Positions 28,348-37,969 of a stretch of 64,000 nt of DNA are shown here, piece by piece. The position numbers and the translations under genes were made by a program. The DNA comes from Burkholderiales bacterium 67-32. Lineage in GTDB: Bacteria > Pseudomonadota > Gammaproteobacteria > Burkholderiales > Burkholderiaceae_B. The first letter of the stretch is position 1, and every line of letters starts with the position of its first letter. The stretch is from NCBI GenBank assembly GCA_001898625.1, contig MKUP01000022.1, positions 62,001 to 126,000 of the forward strand, in the 5' to 3' direction. A model generated the notes under the pieces. It searched no databases, was not told the DNA's origin, and was given only the letters and a program-made list of their open reading frames with translations.

Positions 28348-29684
28348 CCGCCATGACCGATTCCCCCCGCCATCCGCCGTACCTCGACCTGGCTCCGGCG
28401 CGCCACGCGCGGGGCGCCATCGACCTGCCCGGCTCCAAGAGCATTTCCAATCGCGTGCTGCTGTTGTCGGCATTGGCCGAGGGCACGACCCGCCTGACCG
28501 GCCTGCTCGATTCGGACGACACCCAGGTCATGCTGGCGGCCCTGCGCAAGCTGGGCATCACGATCACCGCTGGCCAGCGTCCCGACGAAGTGCTGGTCGA
28601 GGGCGCGCGGCGCTTTCCGGTCGGCCAGGCCGACCTGTTCATGGGCAATGCCGGCACGGCCATCCGGCCGCTGACCGCGGCGCTGGCGATGATGGGCGGC
28701 CACTATGTGCTGCACGGCGTGCCGCGCATGCACGAGCGGCCCATCGGCGACCTGGTGGACGCGCTGCGCATGCTGGGCGCGCGCGTGGCCTACCAGGGCC
28801 GCGAGGGCTATCCGCCGCTGTCGCTGGGCTGGGGCGAACTGGACCTGTCCAGGCCGGTCAAGGTCAATGGGTCGGTCTCCAGCCAGTTCCTGACCGCGCT
28901 GTTGCTGGCGGCTCCGCTGGCCACCCAGGCCGCCGGCCGGGAGTTCGTGATCGAGGTCGAGGGCGAGCTGATTTCCAAGCCCTATGTCGAGATGACGCTG
29001 AACCTGATGCGCCGCTTCGGCGTGACGGTCGAGCGCGACGGCTGGCGGCGCTTCACCGTGCCGGCCCAGGCCGCCTACCGGTCGCCGGGCCACATGCTGG
29101 TCGAGGGGGACGCCTCGTCGGCTTCCTATTTCCTGGCCCTGGGCGCGATAGGCGGCGGGCCGGTGCGCGTGACCGGCGTCGGCCGCGACAGTATCCAGGG
29201 CGACGTGGCGTTTGCCGACACCCTGGCGGCGATGGGTACCGAGGTCGAGATGGGGCCGGACTGGATAGAGACGCGGGGCGTCAAGGTGGCCGAGGGCGGT
29301 CGCCTGAAGGCCTTCGACGCCGATTTCAACCTGATTCCGGATGCCGCGATGACGGCGGCGGTGCTGGCCTTGTATGCGGACGGGCCGTGCCGCCTGCGCA
29401 ACATCGCGAGCTGGCGGGTCAAGGAAACCGATCGCATCCACGCAATGCAGACCGAGTTGGCCAAGCTGGGGGCGACCGTGACGGCCACGCCGGACAGCCT
29501 GACCGTGACGCCTCCCGCCACCTGGACGCCGGCCGAGATCGGCACGTGGGACGACCACCGCATGGCCATGTGCTTCTCGCTGGCGGCGTTCGGCCCCGTG
29601 GGCGTGCGCATCCTCGATCCCGGCTGCGTGAGCAAGACCTTCCCCACGTATTTCGACGTCTACGCGGGGCTGGTGGGAGCCTGA
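28344..29684 (+). CDS. aroA: 5-enolpyruvylshikimate-3-phosphate synthase
   Basis: This 446-residue shikimate-pathway enzyme joins shikimate-3-phosphate and PEP. It shows [20 protein letters not shown] near the N-terminus, the glyphosate-site motif [14 protein letters not shown], and the RVKETDRI catalytic segment. These are class I features. The start overlaps the tyrA stop (ATGA at 28344-28347). The last 25 bases overlap the 3' end of the opposite-strand DUF2061 gene. Confidence 0.96.
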   Translation: MTAMTDSPRHPPYLDLAPARHARGAIDLPGSKSISNRVLLLSALAEGTTRLTGLLDSDDTQVMLAALRKLGITITAGQRPDEVLVEGARRFPVGQADLFMGNAGTAIRPLTAALAMMGGHYVLHGVPRMHERPIGDLVDALRMLGARVAYQGREGYPPLSLGWGELDLSRPVKVNGSVSSQFLTALLLAAPLATQAAGREFVIEVEGELISKPYVEMTLNLMRRFGVTVERDGWRRFTVPAQAAYRSPGHMLVEGDASSASYFLALGAIGGGPVRVTGVGRDSIQGDVAFADTLAAMGTEVEMGPDWIETRGVKVAEGGRLKAFDADFNLIPDAAMTAAVLALYADGPCRLRNIASWRVKETDRIHAMQTELAKLGATVTATPDSLTVTPPATWTPAEIGTWDDHRMAMCFSLAAFGPVGVRILDPGCVSKTFPTYFDVYAGLVGA

Positions 29685-29875
29685 ACCGTGGCGGCCGGGT
29701 TCCCGGCGCGCCGGTCCCGGTCCCAGAACTTGTCGAAGAAATAGTGCACGACGGTATTGACGGCCGGTTCGATGAAGGTCACCGCGCCGCTCAGCGCCAC
29801 GCTGCCGGTAATAATGTAGGTGACACTGAACGAGGTCACGATGTGCAGGCCGCCGAAGGCAAGGGTCTTGGCCAT
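29660..29875 (-). CDS. DUF2061 family small membrane protein
   Basis: This 71-residue protein starts [16 protein letters not shown] and has two predicted membrane helices. [18 protein letters not shown] closes the second, the DUF2061 pattern. Function is unknown. I prefer the ATG at 29873-29875, with AAGGA eight bases upstream, over one at 29928 that would add 17 hydrophilic residues. It runs convergent to aroA and overlaps its 3' end by 25 bases. Confidence 0.75.
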   Translation of the reverse strand: MAKTLAFGGLHIVTSFSVTYIITGSVALSGAVTFIEPAVNTVVHYFFDKFWDRDRRAGNPAATVQAPTSPA

Positions 29876-29977
29876 CGCCGTTTTCCTTGATTGGTAATGA
29901 GTATCGTTATCGAATTTTGCGCCGGCCATTGTCGTGGCGCCAATTGATCGGTGCGATAAAAACGATAGGTTTCGTAA

Positions 29978-30658
29978 ATGAATGGTTCCACCGCTCCCAT
30001 GATTGCCATCGACGGGCCGACGGCCTCGGGCAAGGGCACCATCGCGGCGCGGGTGGCGGCCCAATTGGGTTGGCATCTGCTGGACAGCGGGGCGCTGTAT
30101 CGCCTGACCGCGCTGGCCTGCCTGGAGCAGGGCATCGCGGCGGACGACGCCCAGGGCGCGGCCGCCGCCGCGGCGGCGCTGGACGTGCGCTTCGTCGCCG
30201 ACGGTGTCTCCATGGGCGGGCGCGACGTCACCGCCGACATCCGCCGCGAGGAAGTCGGCAACATGGCGTCGCAGGTGGCGGTATTGGCACCGGTGCGAGC
30301 CGCGCTGCTCGACCGTCAGCGGGCGTTCCGGTGCGCGCCCGGACTGGTGGCCGACGGCCGGGACATGGGGACGGTTGTTTTTCCGGATGCCGACCTCAAG
30401 ATATTCCTGGTGGCCAGCGCCGAGGCGAGGGCCCAGCGACGCTATAAACAGTTGATCGAAAAGGGTTTTTCGGCTAACCTCTTAACCCTTTTGCGTGATC
30501 TGGAAGCGCGCGATGCGCGCGATACGCAACGGGCGAACGCGCCCCTGGCCGCCGCCCACGATGCCCTGGTGCTCGATTCCTCCCACCTCACCATCGACCA
30601 GACGGTCGAGCAGGTAATGAGCTGGTGGGGCGAGCGTTCGGGCGCATCGCGTTCCTGA
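29978..30658 (+). CDS. cmk: cytidylate kinase
   Basis: This 226-residue kinase phosphorylates CMP and dCMP. Its P-loop reads [18 protein letters not shown] (residues 10-27), followed by the CMP-site DSGALYRL and [14 protein letters not shown], with KLIEKG-like [10 protein letters not shown]. The start at 29978 is chosen, though an ATG seven codons later is also possible. Position between aroA and rpsA is the standard gene order in beta- and gammaproteobacteria. Confidence 0.95.
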   Translation: MNGSTAPMIAIDGPTASGKGTIAARVAAQLGWHLLDSGALYRLTALACLEQGIAADDAQGAAAAAAALDVRFVADGVSMGGRDVTADIRREEVGNMASQVAVLAPVRAALLDRQRAFRCAPGLVADGRDMGTVVFPDADLKIFLVASAEARAQRRYKQLIEKGFSANLLTLLRDLEARDARDTQRANAPLAAAHDALVLDSSHLTIDQTVEQVMSWWGERSGASRS

Positions 30659-30696
30659 TGGCGCGGCAGCAGTCATGGTCAGCACGTAGTACAGGC

Positions 30697-30758
30697 CCTC
30701 AGCAATGAGGTATTGCAACTCCACCGATTGGTGCGGTGTCAGGTCGAATGTCTCGACC
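30697..30758 (+). promoter_or_regulatory. rpsA leader with three consecutive hairpins
   Basis: The 135-base stretch between cmk and rpsA holds three perfect short hairpins. The first is CCTCA/TGAGG with a GCAA tetraloop (30697-30710), the second CACC/GGTG (30722-30733), and the third GGTCGA/TCGACC (30742-30758). No Shine-Dalgarno sequence precedes the rpsA ATG. In E. coli, rpsA also lacks a strong ribosome binding site and relies on hairpins bound by S1 for efficient start and self-repression. The resemblance is inferred from structure only. Confidence 0.5.
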
Positions 30759-30794
30759 GCCCCCATGAAGTGCGTAACCCGGTAACACTCAACA

Positions 30795-32501
30795 ATGTCT
30801 TCGGTTTCCCAAGCCCCTGCCGGCGAAGAAAGCTTTGCCGCCCTGTTCGAAGAAAGCATCAAGCGCCAGGAAATGAAATCCGGCGAAGTCATCACCGCCG
30901 AGGTGGTGCGCATTGACCACAACTTCGTCGTGGTCAATGCCGGCCTGAAGTCCGAGGCCTTGATCCCGCTCGAGGAATTCCTCGACGACAAGGGTGAGCT
31001 CGAAGTCTCCGAAGGCGATTTCGTCTCGGTGGCCATCGACGCGCTCGAAAACGGCTACGGCGACACCGTGCTGTCGCGCGACCGCGCCAAGCGCCTGGCT
31101 GCCTGGCTGCAGCTCGAGAAGGCCCTGGAATCCGGCGACCTCGTCACCGGCACCATCACCGGCAAGGTCAAGGGTGGCCTGACCGTCATGACCAACGCGA
31201 TCCGTGCCTTCCTGCCGGGTTCGCTGGTCGACCTGCGTCCCGTCAAGGACACCACCCCGTACGAAGGCAAGACCCTCGAATTCAAGGTCATCAAGCTCGA
31301 TCGCAAGCGCAACAACGTCGTGCTGTCGCGCCGTGCCGTGCTCGAGGCCAACATGGGCGAAGAGCGCCAGAAGCTGCTCGAAACCCTGCACGAAGGCGCG
31401 ATCGTCAACGGCGTCGTCAAGAACATCACCGACTACGGTGCGTTCGTCGACCTCGGCGGCATCGACGGCCTGCTGCACATCACCGACCTGGCATGGCGCC
31501 GTGTGCGTCACCCCTCGGAAGTCCTGTCCGTTGGCCAGGAAATCCAGGCCAAGGTCCTCAAGTTCGACCAGGAAAAGAACCGCGTCTCGCTGGGCGTCAA
31601 GCAACTGGGCGAAGATCCGTGGGTGGGCCTGGCTCGCCGCTATCCGCAAGGCACCCGCCTGTTCGGCAAGGTCACCAACCTGACCGACTACGGCGCGTTC
31701 GTCGAAGTCGAAGCCGGCATCGAAGGCCTGGTCCACGTGTCCGAAATGGACTGGACCAACAAGAACGTCGATCCCAAGAAGGTCGTCACCCTGGGTGACG
31801 AGGTCGAAGTCATGGTTCTCGAGATCGACGAAGACCGTCGCCGCATCTCGCTGGGCATGAAGCAATGCCGTCCCAATCCGTGGGAAGAGTTCTCGATCAA
31901 CCACAAGCGTGGCGACAAGGTCCGCGGCGCCATCAAGTCGATCACCGACTTCGGCGTGTTCGTCGGCCTGCCTGGCGGCATCGATGGCCTGGTCCATCTG
32001 TCCGACCTGTCCTGGAGCGAAACCGGCGAAGAAGCCGTGCGCAACTTCAAGAAGGGCGACGAGGTCGAGGCCGTGGTGCTGGGCATCGATACCGAAAAGG
32101 AACGCATCTCGCTGGGCATCAAGCAGCTGGAAGGCGATCCCTTCAACAACTTCGTGGCCACCCATGACAAGGGCGCCGTCGTCCAAGGTACCGTGAAGTC
32201 GGTCGAAGCCAAGGGTGCTGTCGTGACCCTGTCGGTCGACGTCGAAGGCTATCTGCGCGCTTCCGAGATCTCTTCGGGCCGCGTGGAAGACGCCACCACG
32301 GTGCTGAAGGCCGGCGACAACATCGACGCCATGATCCTGAACATCGACCGCAAGACGCGTTCGATCCAGCTCTCGATCAAGGCCAAGGACAGCGCCGAGA
32401 CGGCTGACGCCATCCAGCGCATGTCGGATGCCAGCGCTTCGTCGGGTACCACCAACCTGGGTGCCCTGCTGAAGGCCAAGCTCGACCAGCAGAACGGCTG
32501 A
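30795..32501 (+). CDS. rpsA: 30S ribosomal protein S1
   Basis: This 568-residue protein has six S1 RNA-binding repeats (E. coli S1 has 557 residues). Repeats are seen at [59 protein letters not shown] and the last near [19 protein letters not shown], each followed by a lysine/glutamate strand. S1 delivers mRNA to the 30S subunit. The start [10 protein letters not shown] at 30795 has no Shine-Dalgarno sequence. The coding strand uses strongly biased codons (GAA, AAG, CTG, CGT), fitting high expression. Confidence 0.97.
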   Translation: MSSVSQAPAGEESFAALFEESIKRQEMKSGEVITAEVVRIDHNFVVVNAGLKSEALIPLEEFLDDKGELEVSEGDFVSVAIDALENGYGDTVLSRDRAKRLAAWLQLEKALESGDLVTGTITGKVKGGLTVMTNAIRAFLPGSLVDLRPVKDTTPYEGKTLEFKVIKLDRKRNNVVLSRRAVLEANMGEERQKLLETLHEGAIVNGVVKNITDYGAFVDLGGIDGLLHITDLAWRRVRHPSEVLSVGQEIQAKVLKFDQEKNRVSLGVKQLGEDPWVGLARRYPQGTRLFGKVTNLTDYGAFVEVEAGIEGLVHVSEMDWTNKNVDPKKVVTLGDEVEVMVLEIDEDRRRISLGMKQCRPNPWEEFSINHKRGDKVRGAIKSITDFGVFVGLPGGIDGLVHLSDLSWSETGEEAVRNFKKGDEVEAVVLGIDTEKERISLGIKQLEGDPFNNFVATHDKGAVVQGTVKSVEAKGAVVTLSVDVEGYLRASEISSGRVEDATTVLKAGDNIDAMILNIDRKTRSIQLSIKAKDSAETADAIQRMSDASASSGTTNLGALLKAKLDQQNG

Positions 32502-32502
32502 T

Positions 32503-32661
32503 AGGCCCACCCCCTACGCGCTTCGCGCGCCCCGAGTGGTGAGCCCCCAGCCGCTACGCGGCAGCCCCCCGAGGGGGCCGGGGCCCGCCTTGGGGCGGCC
32601 CGGCGCCGGGCCCCGTAGGGGGCGGCACTGGCGGACCGGCGGAGCCGGATCCGCTGTGCCC
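32503..32661. repeat. dispersed GC-rich intergenic repeat, copy B
   Basis: About 160 bases between rpsA and ihfB. The core reads GCCCCCAGCCGCTACGCGGC, then AGCCCCCCGAGGGGGCCG, then CGCCTTGGGGCGGCCCGGCG, and ends GGAGCCGGATCCGC. Copy D (39706-39860) matches it over the whole length with few changes. Several blocks are self-complementary and could fold in RNA or ssDNA. Confidence 0.85.
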
Positions 32662-32718
32662 ATGGGGAGGTTTACCTGGTAGTCCGGTATAGCCCGGTAC
32701 GGCGTTCTAAGAGGTTTC

Positions 32719-33030
32719 ATGAACTCAATGACGAAGTCCGAGTTGATTGCACGACTGGCGGCTCGGTATCCGCAGTTGGTCGCCAAGGACGCCGACTACG
32801 CCGTCAAGACCATCCTCGATGCGATGGCCCAGTCCCTCTCGGAGGGGCAGCGCATCGAGATCCGTGGTTTCGGCAGCTTTTCGTTGTCCAAGCGTCCGCC
32901 GCGTATCGGGCGCAATCCCAAGTCCGGTGAAAAGGTGCTGGTTCCCGAAAAACGGGTTCCGCACTTCAAGGCCGGCAAGGAGTTGCGCGAGCGGGTCGAT
33001 GCTCCCGTGCAAGAGCCCTCCGGGAACTGA
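32719..33030 (+). CDS. ihfB: integration host factor subunit beta
   Basis: This 103-residue DNA-bending protein has the HU/IHF fold: [37 protein letters not shown] and the beta-arm proline region [19 protein letters not shown]. It pairs with IhfA. The ATG at 32719 has AAGAGG four bases upstream and is preferred over the ATG three codons later. The rpsA-ihfB order is conserved in proteobacteria. A strong terminator follows. Confidence 0.95.
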   Translation: MNSMTKSELIARLAARYPQLVAKDADYAVKTILDAMAQSLSEGQRIEIRGFGSFSLSKRPPRIGRNPKSGEKVLVPEKRVPHFKAGKELRERVDAPVQEPSGN

Positions 33031-33068
33031 CCGGGCCGCGCAGGCCGCAGGCAAGCCCGAACAAGAAG

Positions 33069-33101
33069 ACCCCGTCAGCTTTCGAGTTGGCGGGGTTTTT
33101 T
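33069..33101 (+). terminator. rho-independent terminator of ihfB
   Basis: CCCCGTCA (33070-33077) pairs with TGGCGGGG (33088-33095), followed by six T. Confidence 0.9.
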
Positions 33102-33106
33102 CATCG

Positions 33107-33184
33107 CCGGGCCGTCCCAAGATGAAAAACGCCCCCCTTGGGGGGCAGCGCCGCCGCGCAGCGGCAAGCGTGGGGGCATTTTTC
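33107..33184. repeat. dispersed GC-rich intergenic repeat, copy C (inverted)
   Basis: Reverse-complement match to copy A between ihfB and the TctA gene. It includes GCCCCCCTTGGGGGGC (a perfect palindrome) and CGCCGCGCAGCGGCAAGCG. It lies between two convergent genes, just past the tctA stop, where it could act as a transcript-end structure. Confidence 0.8.
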
Positions 33185-33189
33185 ATGCG

Positions 33190-34707
33190 CTATGCGGATT
33201 CTTCCGCCAGCGCGGCCTTTCGTTTCCTGACCATGGAAGGGTAGGCCGATATCACGATCAGCAGCCCCGCGGCGATCAGCAAGCCAAGGGAAAGTGGGCG
33301 TGAATAGATGATCGATAGATCACCCCGCGAAACCATCAAGGCGCGCCTGAAGCTGTTTTCCAGCATCGGTCCCAGCACCATGCCCATCAGCAACGGCACG
33401 GGCGAGACCTCCAGCTTGATCAGCACGTAGCCCAGGATGCCGAACGCGCCAAGCAGGTAGATGTCGAATACCGAAGCCCGCACCGTGAATGCGCCGACCG
33501 AGCAGAAGACCAGGATGACGGGGAACAGGATCCGGTACGGCACGCGCAGCATCTTGACCCAGATGCCGACCATGGGGAGATTCAGCACGACCAGCATCAG
33601 GTTGCCGATCCACATGGAGGCGATCAGGCCCCAGAAAACCGCGGGGTGATTGGAGATGACCTGCGGTCCTGGCTGGATGTCCTGGATGATCATCGCGCCC
33701 AGCAGCAAGGCCATGATGGCGCTGCCAGGGATGCCCAGGGTCAGCAGCGAAATGAAATTGGTCTGCGCCGCGGCATTGTTGGCGGATTCGGGGCCGGCCA
33801 CGCCTTCGATGGCGCCCTGTCCCAGTTCGTCCTTGTAGCGGGACACTTTCTTTTCCAGCGCATAGCCGGCGAAAGAGGCCATGGTCACGCCTGCGCCGGG
33901 CAGGGCGCCAAGCAGCGAGCCGATGGCCGTGCCCCGCGCAATGGCGGGCATCATGCGGCGAATGTCTTTTTTCCCCGGTATCAATTGCGTGACCTTGGCC
34001 AGCGTCGCGTTCCTGTTGCGTTCACGGTTGTATTGCTCCAGGTTGAACGCGATTTCCGCCACGCCGAAAACGCCCATGGCCAGGGCGGTCAGCTCGATGC
34101 CGTCGTAAAGGTCGGAAATGTGTCCGGTGAATCGGTATTCGCCTGAGTTGACGTCCGTGCCGACCAGGCTGAACAGCAAGCCCAGCACCATCAGGCCGAG
34201 CGACTTGTCGATGGTGTCCGAGGAAAGCGCAATGGAGCCGACCAGGCCCAGCACCATCAGCGAAAAATACTCGGCCGGCCCGAACAGGAAGGCGATTTCC
34301 GTCAGCGGTTCGGCCACCGTGGCGAGCAGAAGGACACCGAAGCTGCCTGCGATGAACGAGCCGATGGCGGCGGTGGCAAGCGCCACGCCCGCGCGTCCCT
34401 GCCTGGCCATGGCGTGGCCGTCGATCATGGTGACGGCCGAGGAGGATTCACCCGGAAGCTTCAACAGGATGGCTGTTGTCGATCCGCCGTACTGCGCCCC
34501 GTAGTAGATGCTGGCCAGGAGGATCAAGGCTCCGGCCGGGGGCAGGCTGTAGGTGATGGGAAGCAGCATGGCGACGGTCGAGATCGGCCCGAGGCCCGGC
34601 AGCAGCCCGATGAATGTGCCGATCAGGCAGCCAAGCAACGCGTAGCCGACGTTTTGCCATGTCAGGGCGGTGGCGAATCCCAGCGCCAGATTGTCGAATA
34701 AATCCAT
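33190..34707 (-). CDS. tctA: tripartite tricarboxylate transporter, large permease (TctA)
   Basis: This 505-residue membrane protein has about 11-12 helices. It carries the family signatures GLLPGLGPISTVAMLLP (near residue 38-54), YYGAQYGGSTTAILLKLPGE and LPGAGVTMASFAGYALEKK, the two-fold GxxxGLxPGxG-type motifs of TctA. It works with TctB and a periplasmic TctC to import carboxylates. It is the last gene of the operon, 6 bases after tctB. Confidence 0.95.
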   Translation of the reverse strand: MDLFDNLALGFATALTWQNVGYALLGCLIGTFIGLLPGLGPISTVAMLLPITYSLPPAGALILLASIYYGAQYGGSTTAILLKLPGESSSAVTMIDGHAMARQGRAGVALATAAIGSFIAGSFGVLLLATVAEPLTEIAFLFGPAEYFSLMVLGLVGSIALSSDTIDKSLGLMVLGLLFSLVGTDVNSGEYRFTGHISDLYDGIELTALAMGVFGVAEIAFNLEQYNRERNRNATLAKVTQLIPGKKDIRRMMPAIARGTAIGSLLGALPGAGVTMASFAGYALEKKVSRYKDELGQGAIEGVAGPESANNAAAQTNFISLLTLGIPGSAIMALLLGAMIIQDIQPGPQVISNHPAVFWGLIASMWIGNLMLVVLNLPMVGIWVKMLRVPYRILFPVILVFCSVGAFTVRASVFDIYLLGAFGILGYVLIKLEVSPVPLLMGMVLGPMLENSFRRALMVSRGDLSIIYSRPLSLGLLIAAGLLIVISAYPSMVRKRKAALAEESA

Positions 34708-34713
34708 GAGACG

Positions 34714-35190
34714 CTACAACTGGAAGGCTGCGATCTGGGGCAGCACGGGGAAGGGAATGGAGAGTCCGTAGACGAAGCCGCCGACATTGAGCACCACCAT
34801 GACGAGGGCATTGACGAGCGTGGTCTTCCAGGTGAATTCGTGGCTGGCCAGACTGGCCAGCACGACCAGCAGCACCAGGGCGATGACGAGCCCCAGCGGC
34901 TGCAGCGCGAGACCGAACATGATGACCGATCCGACCATCCAGAACAGCGAGCGCAGATTCCAGGGCGCGAGCCGGACGCGCGCGCCCCGGATCAACATGG
35001 CGCGCAGAACGATCCAGGCGCCGATGCCTGCCAGCAGAATGCCCAGGAGGAACGGGAAATAGCCTGGGCCCATATAGGCCAGCGTACCCATGTCATATCG
35101 GCTGGCCGCGGCGGCGAAGCCGCCGCCAGCCAGGATGTACAGCACGCCCAGTACGAAATCCGGCTGGTTTCTTATGAATGAAGGCGCCAC
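34714..35190 (-). CDS. tctB: tripartite tricarboxylate transporter, small permease (TctB)
   Basis: This 158-residue protein has four predicted helices, with DFVLGVLYILAGGGFAAAAS and the internal GPGYFPFLLGILLAGIGAWI, matching TctB. It lies 9 bases after the receptor gene and 6 bases before tctA. The permease pair with an upstream TctC receptor makes a complete transporter, unlike the orphan receptors elsewhere in this window. Confidence 0.93.
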   Translation of the reverse strand: MAPSFIRNQPDFVLGVLYILAGGGFAAAASRYDMGTLAYMGPGYFPFLLGILLAGIGAWIVLRAMLIRGARVRLAPWNLRSLFWMVGSVIMFGLALQPLGLVIALVLLVVLASLASHEFTWKTTLVNALVMVVLNVGGFVYGLSIPFPVLPQIAAFQL

Positions 35191-35199
35191 GATCGCTTC

Positions 35200-36192
35200 C
35201 TACAGTTTCAGGCCGGCTTTACGGGCGACTTCCGCGTACAGCTTGCTGTCATTCGCAATGGTCTGGTTGACTTCAGCCGGATTGGATGCCGTCACGATGA
35301 AGCCCAGGTCTTCCAGCGCGTTCTTGTTTTCCGGTTTTTGCAGGATGCCGGCAACTTCGTTGTAGATTTTCTGGACGATGGGCGCCGGGGTGCCGGCTGG
35401 CGCGACCAGACCCTGCCAGCTTTGGAAGGCATAGCCCTTGATGCCGGCTTCCTGAAGCGTCGGGATGTCCGGCAATGCCTTGGAGCGGAACGGCGTGGTA
35501 ACCGCCAAGCCTTTCAGTTTCCCGGCACGAACGTTTTCCGTCGCGGCCGCCAGGGTGATGATCTGCGCATCGATGTGCCCGCCAATCACGTCCAGCATGG
35601 CGGGGCCGCCACCCAGGGACGGAATCACGTTGATCTTCACGCCGGTCAACTGGGAAAGCAGTTCGACCGCCAGGTGCTGGTGACTGTTCTTGGCACCGGA
35701 AAGGGCCAGGGACGTCTTGCCTTCGTTGGCTTTCAGGAATGCCAGATACTCCTGGATGTTGTTGACGCCAAGATTCGGCCTGACCATGATGAGCAGCGGG
35801 TTGACCACGGCCTTGATGACACCGGTCAGGTCCTTTTGCGGGTCATACGGCAATGGCCTGGATTGCTGGATGGCATCGATGGACAGACCGTCGCCGCCCA
35901 GCAGCAGCGTGTAGCCGTCGGGTCTTGCCTTGGCGACGGTGTTGGTGGCGATGGATCCGCCGCCGCCCGGCTGGTTCTCGACAAGTGTGCGGGTGCCCCA
36001 GACCGCATCGAGTTTCTGCCCGATCGTCCGGGCGAGCTTGTCGGCGCTGCCGCCGGGCGATGCGGAGACGAGAATGCGCAGATTCTTCGCCGGGAAGCCA
36101 TCCGCGGATTGCGCATGGCCGGACAGGGGGAGGCCGAACAGGGACGATGCGCTCGCCATCCCGGCGGCGCCTAGAAATTCACGGCGGTTCAT
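35200..36192 (-). CDS. tctC: TctC/Bug periplasmic receptor of the TTT operon (Tat signal)
   Basis: This 330-residue protein starts with MNRREFLGAAG, a twin-arginine signal, rare among Bug receptors, with cleavage near residue 25 (GHAQS). The mature part has FPAKNLRILVSASPGGSADK and ENQPGGGGSIATNTVAKARP, the Bug hallmarks. The start at 36192 has GGAG seven bases upstream. It lies 20 bases after the rhodanese gene. Tat export means it folds before export, which could matter if it must fold with a cofactor or ligand. Confidence 0.92.
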   Translation of the reverse strand: MNRREFLGAAGMASASSLFGLPLSGHAQSADGFPAKNLRILVSASPGGSADKLARTIGQKLDAVWGTRTLVENQPGGGGSIATNTVAKARPDGYTLLLGGDGLSIDAIQQSRPLPYDPQKDLTGVIKAVVNPLLIMVRPNLGVNNIQEYLAFLKANEGKTSLALSGAKNSHQHLAVELLSQLTGVKINVIPSLGGGPAMLDVIGGHIDAQIITLAAATENVRAGKLKGLAVTTPFRSKALPDIPTLQEAGIKGYAFQSWQGLVAPAGTPAPIVQKIYNEVAGILQKPENKNALEDLGFIVTASNPAEVNQTIANDSKLYAEVARKAGLKL

Positions 36193-36212
36193 TGAGAACT
36201 CCAATCAGGGTC

Positions 36213-37868
36213 TTATCGGACGGTCTGTGCGCCAAGCACGGTAAATGGGGCCTCGGCGCCCTTGCGTTTCAATTGCGCGACCAGTCCGACTTCCCAATCG
36301 AGGTATTCCTTGAATTTCTCGTTGCGCAGGGAAATGTCGGCATGGTCATAGGCGTTGAACCATGCGTACTCTTCGCCGCTCAGGTTGTTCTCGGCGCCGC
36401 TTTCGGCGGGCAGGCCCGCTTCGAACCATGCGCGATTGCCGCCCAGCAGCGCTCTGACCGCCAGGCCCCGGGTCTTGAGCCTGCGGGCGACGAGATCGGC
36501 AAAGATGCCGTCGGCCGAGGTAATGACCAGGGCCTTGTCGCCCGAAAGCAGTTGCGGCGCGAGGTGCTCGATACGTTCGGCGACGATGTAGTAGGCGGAT
36601 GGGATGTGCTTTTTCGCATAGAGCCGAGCGGAGTCGACATCGACCACGGCGATGCCGCCTCGTGCCTGTTCCTGCGCCACTTCTTCCAGGGAAATCCATG
36701 CGGAAGGGCCCGTGCCGGGGTCCCTGAGGACGTATGCCGCTTCGTCGCCTGTTTCCAGCTGTGCCGGATGTTCCGGCAGGTACAGGTGGACGTCGTATCG
36801 ACCTAGCTGGACCAGCCAGGCGGCGACGGTCGCGGCGCGTACGCCGTCCCAGTCGGCAATCACGACGCGTGCGCCCAGTGTGCCGATGTACTCGTCCGTG
36901 GCCTGGATCAGCTGTCCCCCGGGTGCCCAGCGCCAGCCGGGCAAATGGCCTGCGCGATATTCTTCCCTTGTGCGGATGTCGAACAGGAAGGTGCTTCTGT
37001 CGGGGTCATTGCGCCACTGCTCGAGCGTCTTGTCGTTGACGTACGAAACCCCGGTCCGTTCCAGCAGCCTTTGGGCATGGTCCTGCGCCTGCCCCAGATG
37101 TTCCGGGGACGGCTCCGGCAGGATGGCGTGTTTTCCATGTGCCAGCGCATGCCCGTCGAGCAGCCATGCCATGGTGCCGTCCTGGAGCGAGACGACCGGA
37201 TTGGGCACGCCGGCGTCGATGAGGGTTTGCGCGCCGATGATGCTGCGGGTGCGGCCCGCGCAATTGACGACAATCGGTGTCGTGGGGTCGGGCGCCAGTT
37301 CGCGGATGCGGTAGGGTAGTTCCGCATTCGGCAGGTTATGGGCTCCGGGAATGCTGAAATTGAAGAACTCTTCGGGTGTACGGCCGTCGACGATGACCAG
37401 GTTTTCTCCGGCCTGGATGCGATCATGCAACTGGCGGGCGCTGATGTGCGGTGTGTTCGCTTCGACCTCGACGATTTCGCCGAATGCCTTGCTCGGGACG
37501 TTCTCGCCGCTGAACACTTCGAGGCCCGAGCGCTCCCAGGCGGCGATGCCACCGTCGAGAATGGCAATGTTTGAGTAGCCGAGACGGTCGAGCAGGCGGG
37601 CCGCTTCGCTTGCGAGGAGGCCGTGATCATCCGTGATGACGATGCGAGTCTGCTTGCGCGGCACTTTGCGCCGAATCAGCAGTTCAATGCGCCAGAGCGG
37701 CACGGAAACCGCATAGAGGATATGTTGCCGGGCGAACGCACCGGTTTCCCGGACATCGATCAGGGCCAGTTCTTCCTTGTCCTGGAGCAGGGATGCCAGC
37801 CGCTCCGGATCGATGCGGCCGATTTCACGGGCCTGGGGAGGTGTTTCTGTCGTTGCTGGGAGATTCAT
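36213..37868 (-). CDS. four-domain rhodanese protein with one catalytic cysteine
   Basis: This 551-residue protein has four rhodanese-like domains at about 15-120, 140-250, 280-375 and 390-490, each with a D-G-G or G-N-x-A-W turn. Only domain 2 has the catalytic loop cysteine: VNCAGRTRS with C203. Domain 1 has ITDDHG, domain 3 IADWDG and domain 4 ITSADG at that point, so three folds appear inactive. No signal peptide is seen, so it is cytoplasmic. It may transfer sulfur from thiosulfate or a persulfide, or release sulfur from an imported compound. It is the first gene of the TctC-TctB-TctA operon. Confidence 0.88.
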   Translation of the reverse strand: MNLPATTETPPQAREIGRIDPERLASLLQDKEELALIDVRETGAFARQHILYAVSVPLWRIELLIRRKVPRKQTRIVITDDHGLLASEAARLLDRLGYSNIAILDGGIAAWERSGLEVFSGENVPSKAFGEIVEVEANTPHISARQLHDRIQAGENLVIVDGRTPEEFFNFSIPGAHNLPNAELPYRIRELAPDPTTPIVVNCAGRTRSIIGAQTLIDAGVPNPVVSLQDGTMAWLLDGHALAHGKHAILPEPSPEHLGQAQDHAQRLLERTGVSYVNDKTLEQWRNDPDRSTFLFDIRTREEYRAGHLPGWRWAPGGQLIQATDEYIGTLGARVVIADWDGVRAATVAAWLVQLGRYDVHLYLPEHPAQLETGDEAAYVLRDPGTGPSAWISLEEVAQEQARGGIAVVDVDSARLYAKKHIPSAYYIVAERIEHLAPQLLSGDKALVITSADGIFADLVARRLKTRGLAVRALLGGNRAWFEAGLPAESGAENNLSGEEYAWFNAYDHADISLRNEKFKEYLDWEVGLVAQLKRKGAEAPFTVLGAQTVR

Positions 37869-37969
37869 GGATAGGCCCGTCGGAGTAGCGCTGGTTCATG
37901 CGAGCGGGCCAGTCTATATTTGCCGGTTGAGCGCGCCTACGATTCTTCTTGCATGAATTTATGAATTTA

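Noticed and set aside
30482-31036. Minus-strand frame covering the rpsA leader
   Set aside because: Part of it reads like an ordinary protein (HFMGAVETFDLTPHQ), but it spans cmk, the leader and rpsA in antisense. The plus-strand hairpins explain the leader better.
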